Source: Mermis nigrescens (Eukaryota; Nematoda; Enoplea; Mermithida; Mermithidae). From it: a stretch of 64,000 nucleotides of DNA. The stretch covers positions 372,001-436,000 of the forward strand of contig JAVLUZ010000320.1 in NCBI GenBank assembly GCA_036768485.1, given 5' to 3'. The translations under genes were made by a program, and so were the position numbers. Below, in pieces: positions 58,066-64,000 of the stretch (position 1 is its first letter; each line of letters starts with the position of its first letter). The notes under the pieces were generated by a model, which searched no databases, was not told the origin of the DNA, and saw only the letters and a program-made list of their open reading frames with translations.

Positions 58066-59400
58066 GACTCGCTTGACCCACCGTCCCGCTAGACCTACCG
58101 TCCCGCTAGCCCCACTTTTTCGTCCAGCTAGACCCACCGGAAGTCTCGCTAGACCCACCACGTGCATAATGAGGTGTCCCGCCAGACCCACCGTTTCGCG
58201 ACCGCCCCGCTAGTCCCACTGTCTCGGAAGACCCACTCGAAAAATGAAGACATACATATTACACGTGAAATGAAAAATACTTATCAAGACGCTTAAGTGA
58301 ATTCTGCAAAATGTTTTGTAATCATTAATTAAAAAGCAATTTTGAGGTGTGCAATAGTCAATAACAAGCGGTTAGTTGTTTTCGTGAATGTGCAATTGTA
58401 TATAATTACCAAATCATTCGAAAAAAGTTTCGTTATTATCAGCTTCACAGACTAACATAGCTGACTTCATATAACGAATTAAAACGAAATTAGCGCGACC
58501 GAAATCCATGGCTCGATTCGAAATCAAAATTTATATATAATATTTGAAGCGATGAAATAAAGTGAGCACATGGACATTAGCGCTCCTTAGTCCTATTTTA
58601 AAAATAGATTCGGATTTATTGACAATGACCTAATTAACATTTTCGTTTTTTAGTGAGAGTTTGCAACATCCGCTCGGCCCGATTATTGTTGAGCCGTCTT
58701 TGCGAAATGCACATGCTTTTCATCATATTCATATGTGCATATCCGTACTGTTATCGGAATGCAGTGTCAGTCAACGCTTCAATCTGTGTGCCTACTTAGT
58801 ATACGGAAATTCCCTGATCGGAGGATACAAAGAGTACAGTACCATTACGATAATAAGCAAAAATGCACTCTGAAATGTGTTTGACAAGAGTGTATTGCTT
58901 GACATAAAAAATAGAAATTCATTCTTAAAAAATTATCGGCCATGGCTGGTTACTTACCATTGCCACACACATGCACGCACATATCTTCTGTGCATGTTTT
59001 AATTTGTAATATACACAATTTCATGCAATAATATACAAAATTTATCTGTTTAATAATTAAATTTAATTGATTAGATGGTTAATAAAATGTAATTATTTTT
59101 CAATTAATTATTTATATATTTGACTAAACATATATATACTTGAATGGATACACTTTGAAAGCATTTCTGTTTTTGCTTATAAGCGTACATAATTTTCTTC
59201 TCTGGTGGGTCTTCCGAGACAGTGGGTCTAGCGGGACGGTCGCAAAACGGTGGGTCCAGCGGGACACCTCATTATGCATGTGGTGGGTCTAGCGACATTT
59301 CCGGTGGGTCTAGCGGGACGAAAAAGTGGGTCTAGTGGGACGGTGGGTCTAGCGGGACGGTGGGTCAAGCGGGACGGTGGGTCTAGCGGGACGGGACCAT
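58066..59400. mobile_element. Foldback element with 17-bp GGTGGGTCTAGCGGGAC units
   Basis: The left arm (58066-58236) has tandem GACCCACCGTCCCGCTA units. The right arm (59204-59400) has the inverse units and the same variant order, for example the ACACCTCATTAT and TCTTCCGAGACAGT spacers. The interior of about 1 kb is AT-rich. A 70-codon frame (58661-58873) is not recognised. The structure recalls FB/TU-type foldbacks. Confidence 0.8.
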
Positions 59401-59879
59401 AATATTTGCCTGTTCGGAAACCACCATCAAATGTATGCAACAAAAATATGACGTATTTTGCACTTAGAGGTGCACTCTTGTTAAATGAAACGTAATAAAA
59501 GTACCCAAAGTACGAAAGCTACAGTAGGCGTGACCAAAGATTGAAGAAAATTTAGTCAAATACTAAAACGCACGCACAGCAGATAAAATATAACCAACCA
59601 ATAGGAAAGCGTCCAAGTGAGGCAAAGACCCGCCCAAAATTAAAGGAAATAATAAGAGGAGACACAAATAGAAAGGGGTCTTCTCTCTCGCTCCTAGAAG
59701 TTCATCATTTTTTCTCGCCTTTATCGACGTTGGTTTTTTTGCCTATCATTTCCTGTAGCTCTCCGACTGTCTCGTAAGCTTCTTTGTTAATAGTTGACAT
59801 TACTACTGTATATTTCCTATTTCACTTAATAAATCTACTCTCACTAAATAAATGGATAACAGCTTACGCACGTCGTGAC
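59401..59879. other. Short spacer, no gene recognised
   Basis: Mixed AT-rich DNA containing GGGTCTTCTCTCTCGCTCC near 59675. No support for coding. Confidence 0.35.
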
Positions 59880-60841
59880 ATATATTCATCTTTTTTGTTC
59901 CATCGGAGCATTTTTCTTTGCTAGTAGAATAATGTTTGGATATCTTTATGACATGTAAATATTTCGGAAATGCTATAAAAAGAAAAGATGTTGGCTCATA
60001 TATGAAAATAATTAGGGAACGCAAACGAAGCGATAAATTTGATCTTCATACTATTCACCGCTGATGCACAGATGGCTGATCTAGAAGGCCAATCAGTAAA
60101 CTTTTTTGGGCCAAAATGACAACAAAAACTGGTTCAGGAACATGAAATTGGTCAATATCTTGTAAAATTCGTCGGGGTAGTTCGCACGAACCGAATTTTT
60201 CGACGTTTCTCGACGTGCTCTATTAACATGAAATTTGAACTTATATTTAAATTAAAAATTTCTCTCCCATTCAAAAGGCTATAAAAAGTGTTTTATTTTG
60301 GCCACGCTTGGGTCAAAAGGATGGAAAACACTTCATATTCGGCGCGATGCCCGGATATTTGAAGATTTGGGGGTATAACCGACTAGTAACTGACGTTATG
60401 CTCGAAATTATTTATTATGGCAGCTAATGCTTTTCTTTAATATATCGGAATTGAGTGCAAAACATGGAAAAGAATTTTACAACAGGGTCAAATGTCTAGA
60501 AATCATTCATGTGGTTATTTCATACAATATACTTTTTGAATGTGGATGATATCAATTTTTTTATATTCTTCTCTTCGCTAATGTGTAGATGTCGCTGAGA
60601 AACGTTCAAAAATGCCATCATTATGCAGATTTACATGTGTTTTTTGAGATATGAATCTCACTTCAAAATTTCAGTCCTTACAAATTTAGAGGGCCAGCTG
60701 TGCAATTCTCAATGTTTCCACTCAGTCCTGTGTAAATTATGGTTTCTTGGCGAATAGCTGTTCTCCTGAAGATTAGGACACATTTATGCAATACTTAAGA
60801 GATTCAGCAGTTAACGTGCTTACAGATGTAACACGTACCTA
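59880..60841. repeat. Direct repeat with 7096-8071
   Basis: It begins with the MITE terminus TTCCATCGGAGCATTTTTC and follows the first copy to AGATGTAACACGTACC. Small indels, including loss of a G run near 60370, separate the copies. Confidence 0.8.
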
Positions 60842-60849
60842 AGTAGTTA

Positions 60850-62530
60850 AGCCTGTCCCCCTGGATCGCAACACAAAGTATAGCCCGTGCTTAAGCATAG
60901 GCTGTGTTGAAGCATAGTCCTGTGTTGAAGCATAGGCTACATATGTTTTGTGTTGCGATCTAGGGGATAACGTCACACTATAGTTAACCTCAACTATGGG
61001 GTATACTGGAGACTATTTTAAATTTGCGGATCAAGTCAACCAGGCATACTTTACACTACAGCAAGAGTACCTATTTAATGCAGGGGGATATACGAAAAAT
61101 GGGGAATCTATCAGAATTTTATTCTTTAGGGGATAACTATGAACACCGCTTACCATACTAAATCCTTACAATATTCTAACTCGGGTATCACTTGACCACT
61201 TTACACTTTACACTCGAGTAGTTTACACCATATCATAAAACCGCTATAAATCATGAACCAATGGCCGGATTGAGCTGAAATTTTCAGAATGTAAAGACTA
61301 CATGCCAAAAATAATGTGTATGAAAAATAGTGTACTGGCTTACTGTAGCTATGTTATAACACGTATTTTTTCAACCAATGGCCGGATTTAGCTGAAATTT
61401 TCAGAATATAAAGAATACATGCCAAAAATAATGTATATGGAAAATCATGTACTGGATTACTGTAGCTATGTTATAACACGTATTTTTTGAAGCAACTGGC
61501 CGGATTGAGCTCAAATTTGAGAAACAGCATATACACAAGTCACAAATTCTTTACACATTGTCTTACTGTAGGTATACTGTAGCTTTCTGGATTTTCTATA
61601 TCTCACAAACTAACAGTCAAATAAAGCTGAAATTCAATAAATTAGATGTATATGAGTCAAAAATAACGTACGCAAAATATAGTGCACGGGGTTACTGTAG
61701 GTATGCTACAACACGTATCTTTTAATTCGCCGAGCTGGAAATTTGAGAGATTTAACAAATACGATAGAACAGTGCACCAGAACTACTATAGGCAACATTT
61801 AGTAACCCATAGTGTGGAAAAGGTGGTTGTGAAAAAGGTTACAAAGGGTCCACAGTCTCGCACAGATCTCCCCCAACCTAAAGCTAGAGGATCACTCTGT
61901 AGACTGCAGATTTTTTGTATGAACACACTGAAAACGTGCATAATACTTAATAAGATTATGAGACAACAAAACATGAAGATACGGGTTTAACGAAAAAATC
62001 AGACATATTTTGTAAGATTTGGAAACCTTTTTGTAAAATTTGGAAATTATTTTGTAAACTTTGGAAATTATTTTGTAGAATTTGGAAACTTTTTTGTAAA
62101 ATTTGGAAACTTTTTTGTAAAATTTGGAAATTATTTTGTAGAATTTGGAAATTATTTTGTAAAATTTGGAAATTATTTTGTAAAATTCGGAAACTTTTTT
62201 ACGTGCTTAAGCATAGGAATTTTGTAAAATTTGGAAACTTTTTTGTTAAATTTGGAAACTTTTTTTGTAAAGTTTGGAAACTTTTTGTAAAGTTTGGAAA
62301 TTATTTTGTAAAGTTTGGAAACTTTTTTGTAAAATTTGGAAACTTTTTTGTAAAATTTGGAATTTTTTTTTTGTAAAATTTGGAAACTTTCTGTAAGTTT
62401 ATAAAATTTCTTTCAAAGTTATAGAAATTCCAAGCACAAACCGGAATTCCTCTTGTAGAAATCAAAAAGTTTCTTGCAGAGTTTGGAATTTTCTTGCAGA
62501 ATTTGTGTATTCTTGGATTGTTTCTGAAAA
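60850..62530 (+). mobile_element. Left-end fragment of a second virus-like element
   Basis: In the same order as 39.73-41.57 kb it has an ATAGGCTGTGTTGAAG-containing start (60870-60940), four ~117-bp units with CCAATGGCCGGATTGAGCTG (61252-61700), a non-repetitive part, then a TTTTGTAAAATTTGGAAA minisatellite (61995-62520) with the CTTAAGCATAGGAATTTTG interruption. No capsid genes follow. A short inverted pair CTGGATCGCAACACAAA/TTTTGTGTTGCGATCTAG brackets 60856-60963. Confidence 0.6.
61995..62520 (+). repeat. Minisatellite TTTTGTAAAATTTGGAAACT
   Basis: About 22 units of ~21 bp, variable at the last bases. It is related in sequence and placement to the array at 41151. Minus-strand frames of repeating NFTKKFP are artefacts of the period. 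Confidence 0.85.
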
Positions 62531-64000
62531 ACATTGAGAAATCTGGGGATACAGAGGAGCTTTTGTGAACTTTGAGAAATCTAAAAACAATTTTCTCATC
62601 CGAACATGGAAAACTTGCAAGATTTGGTAATCTATCATTAGAAAATGAAATTAAGGAGGTAAAGGTTGAGCAACTTTAATAAATATGAAACAGAATTCTT
62701 GCAAATGAACAAAATATTTAGTCCTCTTGTTACGGCTATGTACTACTTTGACCACGATCAAAAACTACCCTTTCTTTACAACAAATTTATGTAGTTTTGG
62801 CTAACATAGAGGCCGAAATTTCCTATTTTTAACACAGTTTTGTGCCAAATATGGCTCAAAACATGGGAAATTCTTAACGCAAAAGCCACATATCCGTATA
62901 TGGAATGCATCTTTCTGTATGTGCGAAGGATTTTACCTTTATGCGACTATTTTGCTGTCCAGAACATACATTTTGTACTGATTTTTCAACAAGTCTCGGC
63001 TAAAAACATGTGCGTTTGCTTAAGAAAATAAAAATAAACATAGAAAATAAGCATATTTTGATAGCAATAAAACATGACCAGTTTCTGATAGTAGGGATAG
63101 CCACCTTTTCTGTCTCCAAAGCATGAAAATAAAGAAAATGTACATGCATTTGTAGGAAATTTTCGAATTTTTCGCAATTTTCGAGTGGTTCTACTCCATT
63201 GCACAAAATAGTACTTGTTATTAAAACTCTAGAATTTCCCCGCACAGAAAGGTAAACTTTTGCACCCAGCGGAAGTTCTCTAGGAAAGAAAGAATCAAAA
63301 ATTTATGCTAAAATAGATATCATGTATAGCACCGACATAGCAAAAGGTAGATGACTGTTTGTTTTAAGAATCATTCTGAACATTTTGGGAAAAGTTTGGT
63401 CTCCATGTGCACAGTAGTTGAGGGTTGAGACACATTTTCAGGTAGAAATGATGTGAACTTTCAAGCAAGAAACAGGCAAAAATAATGCAAATAGATGCTA
63501 AAACGGAAAAATGTCAGTTTTGCTCGGAAAGGTCTTAAGATCAACCAGAAATAGCAACTCAGGTAGATTCTGCACTATTTTTACCCTTCTAGTCAGTTTT
63601 TCAGCAATTTCAGCCTTGAAAGGTTTGGAAAATTGACACTTCTTTACACACTTCACCCTCCCAGACCAAGATCTGCTTTGGGCAAATAAAATGTATAATT
63701 AAGGCCAAAAAGAGACAAATATTGCAGCTTTGTTGGGAAAGTGCTTGAAATCAGCTGAAAACTGCAAGTTGAGATAACTTCTCGGTTGTTTTTATGAATT
63801 TTAGGGCCATTTGAGTTCTAAAAAGCTCGAAAAATTTACTTTTAGACTGCCTCATCCTCCCAGGCCTCCTGGCCAGACACTCACATGAGGGTTTGGGGGT
63901 TTTGCCCTAAGAGGGATGATTTTCTAGGGAAAATGAGGCAAAATAAAAACCAACATTGAATGAAAATTAAAATATTTGTTTAGAAGCATCAAAAACCTAA
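62531..64000. other. No gene or repeat recognised
   Basis: AT-rich DNA. The last 600 bp has CCTCCCAGGCC-type and GAGGGTTTGGGGGTTTTGCCC words that hint at another eroded G-run repeat cut by the window end. Confidence 0.35.

Noticed and set aside
58661..58873. Possible gene inside the foldback element
   Set aside because: Seventy codons, no recognisable motif, no start context; left as part of the element.
62301..62534. Minus-strand protein of NFTKKFP repeats
   Set aside because: Direct translation of the 21-bp minisatellite.

Overview
The window looks like nuclear DNA of an invertebrate animal. It is AT-rich and gene-poor, has multi-kilobase introns with GT..AG borders, and is dominated by short inverted-repeat transposons, minisatellites and decayed mobile elements. 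No operons, rRNA or CRISPR were seen. The species cannot be named from sequence alone.

Host genes. Two members of one seven-transmembrane receptor family lie head to head about 14 kb apart. Each has three exons with matching sizes and phases: the first is 433 nt and the second 312 nt in both, and both introns are phase 1. GPCR-1 is on the minus strand (20080..19648, 13189..12878, 11562..11399; 302 aa). GPCR-2 is on the plus strand (34114..34546, 36004..36315, 38624..38757; 292 aa). Together the exons give seven membrane segments, the extracellular cysteine pair and degenerate class A motifs.

Virus-like element. 39.7-47.5 kb is a decayed DNA element of the Polinton/Maverick/adintovirus-like type. 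Its terminal inverted repeats start AGTATAGGCTGTGT and carry tandem ~137-bp units. Between them are broken genes for a two-lobed TATA-binding-protein-like factor (minus strand), an A32/FtsK-type packaging ATPase, two conserved proteins of unknown role, a small basic pX-like protein, a major capsid protein of the invertebrate F54H12.2-like family, an adenovirus-type cysteine protease, a penton-like minor capsid protein and one unassigned open frame. No polymerase or integrase was seen. A fragment of the left end of a second, related element lies at 60.85-62.5 kb.

Other mobile DNA. A non-autonomous Helitron (28945..30967) sits in the second copy of a ~3.2-kb tandem duplication, so the first copy preserves the empty site. 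Several hAT-type MITEs have 8-bp target duplications (141..334, 376..544, 22275..22549, 51355..51515). Also present are a Tc1/mariner-like MITE, a GGGCC-ended Harbinger-like element with a CAG duplication, a foldback element built of 17-bp units, a non-LTR (CR1-like) reverse transcriptase fragment, a possible MULE transposase fragment, and a ~10-kb palindrome (47.6-57.5 kb) around a Helitron-like core. The composite repeat that forms its arms has another copy at 1.0-7.1 kb and a shorter one near 18 kb. A ~0.96-kb direct repeat links 7.1-8.07 kb to 59.9-60.8 kb. The remaining long stretches hold nothing recognised and are listed as such.
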